A stretch of DNA of 64,000 bases, taken from NCBI GenBank assembly GCA_004294225.1, contig REBA01000010.1:107706-171705 (forward strand). Direction: 5' to 3'. Under the pieces are notes generated by a model. It ran no database searches. It was given only the letters and a program-made list of their open reading frames with translations, and was not told where the DNA came from. Source of the stretch: Cytophagales bacterium. GTDB lineage: Bacteria > Bacteroidota > Bacteroidia > Cytophagales > Cytophagaceae. Position 1 is the stretch's first letter. Each line of letters opens with the position of its first letter. The position numbers and the translations under genes were made by a program. Below are positions 43,132-53,030 of the stretch, in pieces.

Positions 43132-46020
43132 TTATTGTTCAATTATTTTATAATTTACTCCCACTGGTGTTTTGATATAATCAAATATTCTTTTACCGTT
43201 TTCGGTATGCCATTTTATTTCTATAGCTCCTTTAGGATGTGGATACTTTCCTTCTGCTGAATTTATTGTAGAAGTTTGTACTTTAATTTCAACAATATCT
43301 AGATTTGGAGCTTGAGGGAAATTTACTCCTAAAACATATTTAGATAAATAATATGTAGGACTTGCAGACCATGCATGACATAAGCTATTATTGAAATCAA
43401 AATATTCGGGGCAAGTTTTCATACCACTATAGAGCATCCATCCCCATCCTTGTTTAATTATTTTCTCTGCTATATCTTCTAAGCCTGCTTTATAGAGCCC
43501 ATCAAATATATAAAATGCAAAACTTGGGGATATATAAACTCCTTCGTCTGCATTATATCCATTTAGAAATATACCTGGTAAATTTTTTCTTACATGTGCT
43601 TTAACGTAAGGCAGCTTATCTTCACTCACTATTCCAGCCCTTATAGCAAAAAGAGCAGCATGAATAGAGTAGGTATCTTTATTTAGATTGTCAGCATAGC
43701 ATTTTTTATTATCGTCCCAGAAATTAATATTAATAGAAGAAGATAAAACCTTTATTCTATCATTTAATTTTTGTGCATCTTCATTAGCTCCTATAGCTTT
43801 AGCTAAGACAAGAGCGTCTTTCAATGCTATTAAATAGGTAATAGAGAATACACAGTGAATACCTACTGTAGAAGCTAATCCCTTGGCAATACCTAAATCT
43901 CCATGGAAACCACCATAATGAGCATTAATTTTTCTTTTAATATGCCATTCTGAATCTAGCAATCTATCTGGTCTTTCGTCTGACAATTCATCAAACCATG
44001 CTAAATTCTTTTTAATACTTAGCCAATAATTTTTGATGAATGTTTTATCTCCTGTATTTTCAAAATATGCTTTGAAGCCTTCTACCATATTAAGCGAAAA
44101 ATCAGCTATGGTATAATCGCCAGTATTAGGATATACTGCTCTAAACTTATTGGTTTTATCTGGTGATTGACCATATAATTCTAAGCATCTTTTCATCAAC
44201 TTCTGGTCGCCAAAAGCAGCTAAATTGACATGATATTGAATAATCGTATCTCTTATATACATTGCCCTTTCTCTTGAGGGACAATCCACATAAGCATCTT
44301 CCATATTGGTAGCTTCAGTGTTTTTACCCATTTCCCAAATGGCATTGTATAATGGCTCAGAACAGCTGAATTCTCCTATTTCTTCTACAGGATAATTTGC
44401 AGAATTAAAGCTCAATTTTTTTATCGTAATATCTGTGCTAATATTTCTGAATGTGACTTTCACATATCTTGCTCCTCTTGAAGTAGATGGAAACCATTCA
44501 ATAACATCCTCACTACACAATAGCCTATCGGCAGGAGCATAGTTGAAATTCATTAACAAATGCTGGTTATCGTCACAGAATTGTTCGCTATAAATAATAT
44601 CAATAATTGCTCCTTTTACTCCATGAAACTCTATAAAAGGAATCATTAATCTAGTCTGAAGTAAATCTATGGTTAATGAAAAACCTTTAGAGTAATTTTT
44701 GAATGCAATTGTATTTCCTTCTAATTTGTTTGGTCTCAGGTTTTCAATTTGAGAACCATAATTATCCCAGCTTGATTCCCTGGCGGCTGATTGGGCTTTA
44801 TTTTTATCATCTACCTTAATCCATCCTCCTATTGAATCTATGTTTTTGTTTTCAAAAAGCGGTTTGGTTTGGTCTGGAAATAGTTGAGCAAAATTTTCAG
44901 AGGAAACTAAATCAGAACGATAAAATCTAGTAGTACCATTTAATGATTTATCAGCATTAAAAAGAATCCCTTTATTTGTAGGCACTGCAAAATAATGGTG
45001 TAAAACATCATGATATATTCTAACACTTCCGTATAAATAATTCCAACCTTTTTTTAAAGACCATATTTGATTAATTCGCATACTTTGAGCGTTGGTCTCA
45101 AAGCCTCTATCTTGCATAATACCATTCAACCATAGTTCTCCATAAAAAGTTCCAACTGTGATATTCTGATCTACTTCTGAATAAACATATGTTTTGAAAA
45201 GAATATATTTTCTTTGCTCACCATCATTATAATGTGCTGGGAAGGGTACTTCAAAGGAATATAAATCTTCTATTTTCAATAATGGCAATAAATGCGAAAC
45301 TTTAATATTCTTAATTGGCAAATTATTCATAAATGGGATTTCTCTTTCAGAAGGAGTGCCCCAGTTATTTTGCTCTTTGATTATTTTCGCATTTTGCCAA
45401 GAAGAAACTTCTAGAAAATTTATATTTTTCCAGCCCTTATATTCCTTAGATTGGTCATAAAAATCTACTGGATTAAGAGCAAAACTCATCTTATAAGCAT
45501 AATATTCATGAGCCATGGAGGGCTTAGCTTTCCAATCCTTATCATTGGTATTGAACAATACTTCTTCTTTGGGAGATTTTGCAAAACCCCAAGCCAAAAG
45601 CCCAGCTCTTGTGGTAATAGATTTATATGTTTTACAACCATAATGATTGACTTGTATAGCAATTACATTCTCCCCTGTTTTTAAAAAAGAACTAATATTA
45701 TGTTTGTCGTAAACAGGGAATCTTGGGTCAAATCTTATAGGCCCAAACTGAACAAATTGACCATTGATAAACAATTGATAACTGGTATCGGCAAATATAT
45801 TTAGCTCCGCCGAGTCAGGAACAGCAGTCAAGAAAAAACTTCTTCTAAAATTCGAGAATAAATTTCTCCCCAAACCATCATCTTGATTATTCCAAATAAA
45901 ATAAGCGTTCTTTGGTTTCCCAGAATTTTGGTTGAACAAAAATGCTTCTGAATTATGATTAAGCATAACAGCTCCTGCTAAAGATGTAGCTGAATACTTT
46001 AGAAAGTCTCTTCTTTCCAT
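43132..46020 (-). CDS. Tat-exported alpha-L-rhamnosidase-like GH78 enzyme
   Basis: This 962-residue protein begins with a Tat-type signal (RRDFLKYSATSLAGAV), so it is exported folded. It has N-terminal beta-sandwich modules typical of rhamnosidase N domains, a central region and an (alpha/alpha)6 catalytic domain with the GH78-like segment EDAYVDCPSRERAMYIRD (VDCPSRER at 578-585), followed by a C-terminal beta domain. GH78 enzymes hydrolyse alpha-L-rhamnosides; the substrate here is not determined. There is no SusCD pair nearby, so this is not a standard polysaccharide utilisation locus. It lies after a response regulator gene (33-base gap). Confidence 0.85.
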   Translation of the reverse strand: MERRDFLKYSATSLAGAVMLNHNSEAFLFNQNSGKPKNAYFIWNNQDDGLGRNLFSNFRRSFFLTAVPDSAELNIFADTSYQLFINGQFVQFGPIRFDPRFPVYDKHNISSFLKTGENVIAIQVNHYGCKTYKSITTRAGLLAWGFAKSPKEEVLFNTNDKDWKAKPSMAHEYYAYKMSFALNPVDFYDQSKEYKGWKNINFLEVSSWQNAKIIKEQNNWGTPSEREIPFMNNLPIKNIKVSHLLPLLKIEDLYSFEVPFPAHYNDGEQRKYILFKTYVYSEVDQNITVGTFYGELWLNGIMQDRGFETNAQSMRINQIWSLKKGWNYLYGSVRIYHDVLHHYFAVPTNKGILFNADKSLNGTTRFYRSDLVSSENFAQLFPDQTKPLFENKNIDSIGGWIKVDDKNKAQSAARESSWDNYGSQIENLRPNKLEGNTIAFKNYSKGFSLTIDLLQTRLMIPFIEFHGVKGAIIDIIYSEQFCDDNQHLLMNFNYAPADRLLCSEDVIEWFPSTSRGARYVKVTFRNISTDITIKKLSFNSANYPVEEIGEFSCSEPLYNAIWEMGKNTEATNMEDAYVDCPSRERAMYIRDTIIQYHVNLAAFGDQKLMKRCLELYGQSPDKTNKFRAVYPNTGDYTIADFSLNMVEGFKAYFENTGDKTFIKNYWLSIKKNLAWFDELSDERPDRLLDSEWHIKRKINAHYGGFHGDLGIAKGLASTVGIHCVFSITYLIALKDALVLAKAIGANEDAQKLNDRIKVLSSSININFWDDNKKCYADNLNKDTYSIHAALFAIRAGIVSEDKLPYVKAHVRKNLPGIFLNGYNADEGVYISPSFAFYIFDGLYKAGLEDIAEKIIKQGWGWMLYSGMKTCPEYFDFNNSLCHAWSASPTYYLSKYVLGVNFPQAPNLDIVEIKVQTSTINSAEGKYPHPKGAIEIKWHTENGKRIFDYIKTPVGVNYKIIEQ

Positions 46021-46053
46021 TAATAAATATTGTGATTTTCTAAAACTAAAAAA

Positions 46054-46527
46054 CTAAGATAGCATATTTTGGCGTAAGAGGAATTCTAATTGCTGATTAG
46101 CTTCTAAAAGTTGTTGTGTCAATTCTTTATTTTGCTTTCTTAAAGAATAAACCTCAAAGGCTTTATCTATTGTTACCCTCAAATGTTGTTCTTCCCAAGG
46201 CTTACTTATATAATGGTAAATTTTCCCTTTATTTACTGCTTCTATAACTGCTTCTATGTCTGCATAACCTGTAAGTAACATTCTTATAGGATCTGGATGA
46301 GCATCTATGATAGATGCCAAGAACTCTACCCCTGTCTCTCCAGGCATTCTTTGATCAGTAATGATGACATGTATGTCTGTTTCATTCAATACTTTTTTGC
46401 CTTCTTCTGCAGATTTTGCTAAAACAATATTATAATAATACCTAAAATTTGCTTTAAACATATTAAGGTTACTTACCTCATCATCCACATATAAAATATT
46501 GATTTTTTTATTTTCTTCCATAGACAT
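46054..46527 (-). CDS. Stand-alone response regulator receiver protein
   Basis: The product, about 157 residues, has a receiver domain (about 9-125, YVDDEVSN acidic pocket, phosphoacceptor Asp in IITDQRMPGETGVEF, conserved KPW) and a short C-terminal coiled helix (LRKQNKELTQQLLEANQQLEF). It has no output domain. The receiver is very similar to that of the receiver-kinase hybrid at 51909 (shared SNL, FKA.FR, DIHVII.DQ.MP, LLTGYADIEAVI). I prefer the ATG at 46527; a TTG one codon upstream gives no benefit. It is divergent from the Rv1355c-like gene. Confidence 0.88.
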   Translation of the reverse strand: MSMEENKKINILYVDDEVSNLNMFKANFRYYYNIVLAKSAEEGKKVLNETDIHVIITDQRMPGETGVEFLASIIDAHPDPIRMLLTGYADIEAVIEAVNKGKIYHYISKPWEEQHLRVTIDKAFEVYSLRKQNKELTQQLLEANQQLEFLLRQNMLS

Positions 46528-46677
46528 CAATTAAGATTGGATTATACTACGTAAGGTAGCTTATTTTTTTATTTTCAACAACTAATATTTACGATTAAGC
46601 GTTAATAATTCAAGTTCTTGATATTTATTTTTCACAAGAATTAGAACACCCAAAACATATACTAGAATTTAAAACTA

Positions 46678-48957
46678 ATGCTATCGAATAACAATCTTAC
46701 TTCAGCAGAAATCCTAAGAATAAATAATAAAAAAGACAAGGATTATTTTAATCTTTTAATCAACAATAAGAATACACAAGTTTATGATAGTATTCAATCT
46801 CAACTAAAGGATTTAATCCAAATTCGTCATCCAGCGTCTATTCTTCTCAATACAGAACTAAATGAGTTAGTCAAAATACATTTAGGAACCATGAACATTG
46901 ATGAATATGGAGTTTGGGTTTATTATCCATGGTCAAATAGGCTTGTTCACCTGCTACCAGAGGAAGAATTTATAGAAGTACGAACAAATAGAAATTTATA
47001 TAAAATCACCCCTCAAGAAAGAGAATTGTTAGCTAAAAAAAGAATAGGAATAATAGGTTTATCTGTAGGGCAATCAGTCGCTCTAACAATTGCACTGGAA
47101 AGAACAGCAGGTGAATTAATCATTGCAGATTTTGATCAACTAGAACTCTCCAATCTAAATCGTATTCGTACTGGTTTGCACAATATCGGGCTTAGAAAAA
47201 CAGAAATTGTAGCTAGAGAAATAGCAGAAATAGATCCATTTATAAAAATAACTTGTTTCACTGAAGGAATTAATACTGATAACCTCAATCAATTTTTGAC
47301 ACAAAGCACTCCATTAGATTTATTGATAGATGAGTGCGACAGTCTTCCCATCAAGATATTGTGTAGAAAATCAGCAAGGGCTTTAAAAATACCTGTTTTG
47401 ATGGATACTAGTGACAGAGGTATGTTAGATATTGAAAGATTTGACTTGGAACCTCAACGAGAAATATTTCATGGGCTGCTTGTAAATATTGAAAACATTG
47501 ACTTTAAAAACCTTTCTGAGGAGCATAGGCTTTCAATATTAGCCAAAATTGTTGGAGTTAAAGAAATCTCTTCAAGGCTTAAAGCATCTGTATTAGAAAT
47601 GAATCAAAGTATAAAATCATGGCCACAACTTGCCTCTTCTGTAGTACTTGGTGGAGCAATAGTGGCAGAAACAGCTAGGAGAATCTTACTAAAAGAACCC
47701 GTAAAATCAGGGAGATTCTATATTGATTTATCAGAAATAATATTAGAAAAGACTACCATTACTTCAAATAAAATCAATTCTCCTAACCAAGATGAACAAT
47801 GGAACGAGATTATTAATTATTCCCTAAAGAATAAAAATATTTTCAACGAAACCATAAACCAACTTACTGAAGATACAATTCAATTTCTAATCTCCTATGC
47901 ATGCAAGGCTCCTTCTTCTGGGAACAATCAACCTTGGCTTTGGTTATATAGAGACAATATTTTGTTTTTGTCTATTGACAAGATACATACACAAGCCTTT
48001 GGAGATTTTTTGCAAATACCCTCCTATATTGCTCTAGGTGCTGCAATCGAGAACCTTACTATCGCCTCAGAATCAATCGGACTAAAATTAATCAGTAAGT
48101 TTTGTAATCTAGAAGAAGAATACCCTTTGGTAGCATACTTTGGTTTTGTAGAACAAACAACTAACGATGAACATCAGAAAAATCTTCTCCCAATTATTAG
48201 TAAAAGATTTACCAATAGAGGCTTATTTAATGCAAAACCTATAGCCGACCACATTCTATTAGAGATAGAAGATATTGTAAAAACATTTGGCTATAATAGC
48301 AAAATTCAATTCTTGAAAAAAAAACAAGAAATTGAAACCTTAGGAAATATTGTCGCCGAAATGGATAGATTGAGATTGCTACACCCACAAGGACATCAAG
48401 ATTTTTTTAATAATGAACTTAGGTGGAGTAAAGAAGAAGCTGAACTTCGAGGAGATGGAATAGACCTAAAAAGTTTAGAATTGAGTAGTTCAAATTTATT
48501 AGGTGTAAAATTATTAAGTGACCCTAATGTTGCTTCACTGTTAAATAATATCAATGGAGGGTCAAAGCTATTAGACAGCAGCAAAATAGCATTTTCAAAT
48601 ACTGACAGTATTATATTCTTAACTTTACCTCGATTTTCTATGGAAAATTTCTTATTAGGAGGTATATTAATGCAAAAAATATGGATTTATTGTACTTCAA
48701 GAAACATAGCAGTTCACCCTATTGTATCTCCACTGTATTTCTTTTACAGACATCTATATGGCCAAAATAATAGTCTCAACGAAAAAGAAATTATTAATAT
48801 CTCAAAATGTCGAAATCAATTTTCAGAAATCTTTAATTGCAATCCGGAAGACTCAGAAATAATTATGTTTAGAATGGGTTATTCAGACCATCAAAATCAA
48901 TTAGAAGATAAGATTAGAAGACCATTAGGCAAAGTATTGAAAATTATCACCAATTAA
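46678..48957 (+). CDS. Rv1355c-family ThiF (E1-like) and nitroreductase fusion
   Basis: The 759-residue protein has a ThiF/MoeB-type E1-like Rossmann module (about 110-360; RIGIIGLSVGQSVAL for ATP binding, IADFDQLELSNLNRI, LRKTEIVAREIAEIDP, IDECDSLPIK) and a C-terminal nitroreductase-like flavin domain (about 395-759; KAPSSGNNQPWLWLYRD). No CxxC zinc pairs typical of MoeB were seen, and the catalytic Cys position was not placed. Such fusions are known from mycobacterial Rv1355c and many Bacteroidota, with unknown product. E1-like domains activate carboxylates by adenylation, and nitroreductase folds perform FMN-dependent redox steps, so a biosynthetic role on a peptide or amino-acid carboxylate is plausible (inference). 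Confidence 0.88.
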   Translation: MLSNNNLTSAEILRINNKKDKDYFNLLINNKNTQVYDSIQSQLKDLIQIRHPASILLNTELNELVKIHLGTMNIDEYGVWVYYPWSNRLVHLLPEEEFIEVRTNRNLYKITPQERELLAKKRIGIIGLSVGQSVALTIALERTAGELIIADFDQLELSNLNRIRTGLHNIGLRKTEIVAREIAEIDPFIKITCFTEGINTDNLNQFLTQSTPLDLLIDECDSLPIKILCRKSARALKIPVLMDTSDRGMLDIERFDLEPQREIFHGLLVNIENIDFKNLSEEHRLSILAKIVGVKEISSRLKASVLEMNQSIKSWPQLASSVVLGGAIVAETARRILLKEPVKSGRFYIDLSEIILEKTTITSNKINSPNQDEQWNEIINYSLKNKNIFNETINQLTEDTIQFLISYACKAPSSGNNQPWLWLYRDNILFLSIDKIHTQAFGDFLQIPSYIALGAAIENLTIASESIGLKLISKFCNLEEEYPLVAYFGFVEQTTNDEHQKNLLPIISKRFTNRGLFNAKPIADHILLEIEDIVKTFGYNSKIQFLKKKQEIETLGNIVAEMDRLRLLHPQGHQDFFNNELRWSKEEAELRGDGIDLKSLELSSSNLLGVKLLSDPNVASLLNNINGGSKLLDSSKIAFSNTDSIIFLTLPRFSMENFLLGGILMQKIWIYCTSRNIAVHPIVSPLYFFYRHLYGQNNSLNEKEIINISKCRNQFSEIFNCNPEDSEIIMFRMGYSDHQNQLEDKIRRPLGKVLKIITN

Positions 48958-48976
48958 ATTGGGAGCTTTAAAAAAT

Positions 48977-49750
48977 ATGCAAAACAAAGACACGGTTACA
49001 TCAGTTAAAATAAGAGCTTTCAGAGCCATAGAAGACTTAGAGGCAAGTATGAAATTTGTCAACGGTCATAGAAGACTTCTTGAGGCTTTCGGTGTAAAAG
49101 CAGTTACTTCTGCTAATATTGATTGGGTGTATAACCCTGCTGTTTTTGTGATTATAGTTGAATCTTTAGACGGAGAAAAAATATTTGGTGGCTCTAGGGT
49201 TCATGCTGCTGGTGGAACACAGCCTCTTCCTATTGAAGAAGCTACTGGTAAGAAAGACCCAAAAATCTATGATATGGTTAATCAACTCAAGGAACATGGT
49301 ACAGGAGAACTCTGTGGTTTATGGAACTCTAGAGAGGTTGCTGGATTAGGCATAGGAGCATATTTTGCAACAAGAGCAGGTGTTACTCTTTCTTCTATGA
49401 TTGGTATCTCCTCTATGTTTGCTCTTTGTGCCTCCTATACCGTAAAATTTGCTATGCGAGTTGGCTGTAACATTGTAACTGAATTAGGCAATAACGGTAC
49501 TTACTACTACCCAAAAGAAGATTTATTGGCCACAGCAGTTCTGTTAAGAGATACAATACCCCTGAGCCTTGCAGTTCCTGAAGAAAGAGAAATCATGTTC
49601 GATTTAAGAAAGAAACCAGTGCAAACCCGATTTGAAATTAACCCGCTTCGTAAAAACGAATTAGAAATTCACTATGACCTACAAATTGACAGCTTAAACC
49701 AAGATGAGTTCAAACACAAGTTCAGGCAAGCACTTAACCAATCTCAATAA
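48977..49750 (+). CDS. GNAT-like acyltransferase next to the Rv1355c-type gene
   Basis: This protein, about 257 residues, has a GNAT-like core: strand FVIIVESLDGEKIFGGSRVHAA, then ELCGLWNSREVAGLGIGAYFATRAGV, and a helix region SMIGISSMFALCASY. The layout (acyl-CoA or acyl-ACP N-acyltransferase; similar in plan to N-acyl amino-acid synthases and AHL synthases) suggests it joins an acyl group to an amine. I did not find a named family. I use the ATG at 48977; the TTG at 48959 adds six residues. It follows the ThiF-nitroreductase stop closely, so one operon is likely. Confidence 0.75.
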   Translation: MQNKDTVTSVKIRAFRAIEDLEASMKFVNGHRRLLEAFGVKAVTSANIDWVYNPAVFVIIVESLDGEKIFGGSRVHAAGGTQPLPIEEATGKKDPKIYDMVNQLKEHGTGELCGLWNSREVAGLGIGAYFATRAGVTLSSMIGISSMFALCASYTVKFAMRVGCNIVTELGNNGTYYYPKEDLLATAVLLRDTIPLSLAVPEEREIMFDLRKKPVQTRFEINPLRKNELEIHYDLQIDSLNQDEFKHKFRQALNQSQ

Positions 49751-49762
49751 TTTAGTTTTTTT

Positions 49763-51901
49763 ATGAAATCACTTCATTTAATCTACATTTTTTGTTTCCT
49801 CCTACTTAACTCTACAAAAGCACAAGAAATTTTTATTTTCAACCAAACTAAAGAAAATAAATTAATCGGTAAGCATCTGTCAATCTTTATAGACCAAAGC
49901 AACCAACTAGGATTAAAAGAAGTGATTAAGAGTAATGATTTCAAAATATCGCTCAACGAAGCACCCAACCTAGGAATAGGAAACAACAATTACTGGGTAA
50001 AATTTAAAATTAAAAATACTACTAACTTCCAGTACCTAATTTTATCTGTCCCCTATCCTATTTTAGATGATATAGATCTATTTGAAATTAATAGTAAAGG
50101 AGAAGTTTTGACAACACAACTTGGAGATCAATATGTATTTTCAAAAAGAATATATCAACAAACAGATTTTCTATTTAACATCTCCATTCCTACCAATCAA
50201 ACAAATACTTACTATTTAAAAATAAAATCTGGAGAACAAATTCTATTGCCAATCTTAATTGGGACACCAGAAAACATAATAGATGCTTCGTTCAAAACAG
50301 AACTAATTTTTAGTGTCTATTTGGGTATAGTAATAACGATGGCTTTATATAATCTTTTTCTTTTTTTCCTTATTAGAGATCGCAGTTATTTATATTATGT
50401 AGTTTATATATTTTTTATTGGAATCACCCAAGCAACCCTATATGGATACCCATTTAAATATTTATGGCCAGACCTACCCAATTTTTCCAATCATACAATT
50501 ATTATTTTCCCAGCATTAGCAGGGCTATCTGCAATACAGTTTACAAGACATTTTTTACATACAAAAATATTTACTCCTCGACTAGATAAAGGGCTATTTC
50601 TATTTGCAGGAGCATACCTATTGGCGGTTGTTTTAAAATTAGCAGGATTTCATCAATTAAGTTTTAAAATTATTGACATCAACGCACTGCTATTATGTTT
50701 ATACTGCTTTATTTATACCATAATAATTATCAATAAAGGCTTCAAACCAGCAAAATATTTTATTATTGCCTGGTCGGTTTTCTTATTAAGTATTATAATT
50801 TTTGTATTAAGAAATCTAGGTATTTTACCCTATAACGACTGGACAAATTACAGTGTGCTATTTGGAACATCTTTTGAAACAATCACTCTTTCTCTAGCTC
50901 TAGCAGCAAGAATCAATGAATTAAAAAAAGATAAAGAACGTTCGCAAGCCAATATGTTATTGGCTCTTCAAGAAAACGAAAGAATAGTAAAAGAACAAAA
51001 CATCACCCTTGAACATAATGTAAAAACAAGAACCTTAGAACTTAGCAATAAAAATCAGGAATTAAATAAAGCATTAATAACCATTAAAAACACTCAAGTT
51101 CAGCTCATAGAATCTGAGAAAATGGCTTCATTAGGACAACTCACAGCGGGAATTGCCCATGAAATAAACAACCCTATTAACTTTGTAACCTCTAGTGTAG
51201 TGCCCCTAAAAAGAGACATAGACTTTATTCTAAAGATTATTTCAAAATATGAATTATTAAACCAAGAGTTCAAAGAAGAACATTTACAAGAAATAAACCA
51301 GTTCAAGATAGATATTGAATATGAATATTTAAAAGAAGAAATCAATATTATTCTTCAAGGAATAGAAGAAGGTGCAAATAGAACAGCTGAAATTATTCGA
51401 GGGTTAAGAAACTTCTCTAGGCTAGACGAAGGTGGTTTAAAAAAAGTAGATTTACATTCTGGACTAGACTCAACCCTGCTTTTGCTGAATAGCTCGATTA
51501 GAGATAAAATCAATATCATCAAAAATTATGGAAACATACCAAGCATAGAATGCCAAGCCGGAAAAATCAATCAAGTATTTATGAATTTGCTTAGCAATGC
51601 CATTCATGCCGTAAAGGAAAAACATCAGAATGAAAACAACGGAGAAATAAAAATCAGCACTTGGGAAGAAAACAATGAAATAGTAGTTTCTATAAAAGAC
51701 AATGGAACTGGAATGACACAAGAAACCAAGAATAAAATTTTTGAACCTTTTTTTACTACAAAAGGTTCTAATGAAGGAACAGGTCTTGGACTATCAATCG
51801 TTCAATCTGCTCTAGAGACACATAAAGCTAGACTTTCTATAGTTACAGAATTAGACAAAGGAAGTGAATTTATTTTATATTTACCTTTAGATAATTTCTA
51901 A
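49763..51901 (+). CDS. 7TMR-DISM sensor histidine kinase
   Basis: This 712-residue protein has a signal peptide (1-20), an extracellular 7TMR-DISMED2-like carbohydrate- or ligand-binding beta domain (about 25-170; NYWVKFKIKNTTNF), seven membrane helices (about 180-385), a coiled coil (about 390-450), and HisKA/HATPase modules with H466 (AGIAHEINNPINF), N box NLLSNAIHAV, KDNGTGMT and GTGLGLSIV. It senses an extracellular ligand through DISMED2/7TM domains. It starts 12 bases after the acyltransferase gene and is followed 7 bases later by a receiver-kinase hybrid. Confidence 0.93.
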   Translation: MKSLHLIYIFCFLLLNSTKAQEIFIFNQTKENKLIGKHLSIFIDQSNQLGLKEVIKSNDFKISLNEAPNLGIGNNNYWVKFKIKNTTNFQYLILSVPYPILDDIDLFEINSKGEVLTTQLGDQYVFSKRIYQQTDFLFNISIPTNQTNTYYLKIKSGEQILLPILIGTPENIIDASFKTELIFSVYLGIVITMALYNLFLFFLIRDRSYLYYVVYIFFIGITQATLYGYPFKYLWPDLPNFSNHTIIIFPALAGLSAIQFTRHFLHTKIFTPRLDKGLFLFAGAYLLAVVLKLAGFHQLSFKIIDINALLLCLYCFIYTIIIINKGFKPAKYFIIAWSVFLLSIIIFVLRNLGILPYNDWTNYSVLFGTSFETITLSLALAARINELKKDKERSQANMLLALQENERIVKEQNITLEHNVKTRTLELSNKNQELNKALITIKNTQVQLIESEKMASLGQLTAGIAHEINNPINFVTSSVVPLKRDIDFILKIISKYELLNQEFKEEHLQEINQFKIDIEYEYLKEEINIILQGIEEGANRTAEIIRGLRNFSRLDEGGLKKVDLHSGLDSTLLLLNSSIRDKINIIKNYGNIPSIECQAGKINQVFMNLLSNAIHAVKEKHQNENNGEIKISTWEENNEIVVSIKDNGTGMTQETKNKIFEPFFTTKGSNEGTGLGLSIVQSALETHKARLSIVTELDKGSEFILYLPLDNF

Positions 51902-51908
51902 ATACAAT

Positions 51909-53006
51909 ATGAACCACACCAAAATAAAAGTTTTATATCTAGACGATGAGCCCTCAAATCTTGGTGTTTTCAAAGCAGGATTTAGATTCAATTTTGATAT
52001 TTATACCGCCACAAATGCAAAAGAAGCTCTAGAAATACTTCATAGCCATGATATCCATGTAATTATTGCAGATCAAAAAATGCCACAGATTACAGGAGTA
52101 GAATTCTTTTCCTCTATACTCAATGAATTTCCTAATCCTATAAGAATACTTCTTACAGGCTATGCAGACATAGAAGCAGTAATAGCAGCAATCAATACGG
52201 GGCAAGTATATAGGTACTTAAAAAAACCTTGGAACACCACGGAACTTATTCTTACCATAGAAAATGCCTATGAAGCTTATTTAGCTACTAAAGCAGTTCA
52301 TGATTTGAATGAACAACTTACCAAAACCAATGAAGAACTCAATAGATTTGTATATAGTGCATCTCACGATCTGAAAGCTCCCATCATGTCTATTCTTGGT
52401 TTGCTTAAAGTAGCAGAATTAGAGGGAGACAAAAAAGACCCAGAAAAATACTTTAGCATGATCAATTCTAGTGTAAAACAACTAGATACTTTTATTCATA
52501 ACATCATTAATTACTATAAGAACACCCGATTACAAGAGGCTAGAGATGAAATTGATTTCGAAAAAATCATCAAAGAAACCATTAATAGCTATGAATATAT
52601 AGAAAATAAGCCTGACACAAAAATCGCACTTAATGTACTTCAAACTCTGCCATTTTACAGCGATGAATTTAGAATACGTGTTTTATTCAACAATCTAATT
52701 TCAAACGCTATTAAATACCAAAGAAAAGAAGAGCCTAATAAAAAAATTGATATTGAATGCTCCGTAAATCAGCTTTGTGCAAATATAAAAATTTCAGACA
52801 ATGGAATTGGAATCAAGAAAGAATACATCCCTAACATTTTTAAAATGTTTTATCGAGCTACAAGAGAAAGTACTGGCTCTGGAATTGGTTTATATATCGT
52901 AAAAGAAGCAGTAGACAAAGTAAATGGTAGCATAGAAGTAAATTCAGAAGAAAATATTGGCACTAGTTTCTCAATAAAAATTCCTAATAGAAAACAACCT
53001 GCTTAA
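51909..53006 (+). CDS. Receiver-histidine kinase hybrid
   Basis: The 365-residue protein has an N-terminal receiver with D55 (IIADQKMPQITGVEF), then a HisKA-like helix with H153 (SASHDLKAPIMSILG) and a HATPase_c domain with NLISNAIKYQ, SDNGIGI and GSGIGLYIVKEA. It has no membrane segment and no output domain, so it is a cytoplasmic signalling relay that can be phosphorylated by the neighbouring 7TMR-DISM kinase and pass phosphate onward. The divergent stand-alone receiver at 46054 is a close paralogue of its receiver and could be in the same circuit. Confidence 0.92.
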   Translation: MNHTKIKVLYLDDEPSNLGVFKAGFRFNFDIYTATNAKEALEILHSHDIHVIIADQKMPQITGVEFFSSILNEFPNPIRILLTGYADIEAVIAAINTGQVYRYLKKPWNTTELILTIENAYEAYLATKAVHDLNEQLTKTNEELNRFVYSASHDLKAPIMSILGLLKVAELEGDKKDPEKYFSMINSSVKQLDTFIHNIINYYKNTRLQEARDEIDFEKIIKETINSYEYIENKPDTKIALNVLQTLPFYSDEFRIRVLFNNLISNAIKYQRKEEPNKKIDIECSVNQLCANIKISDNGIGIKKEYIPNIFKMFYRATRESTGSGIGLYIVKEAVDKVNGSIEVNSEENIGTSFSIKIPNRKQPA

Positions 53007-53030
53007 AACTCATCCCCCAACAAAAAATCA

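Noticed and set aside
48396..48584. Minus-strand frame inside the Rv1355c-like gene
   Set aside because: It is an antisense shadow; the plus-strand frame has two recognisable enzyme domains through the region.
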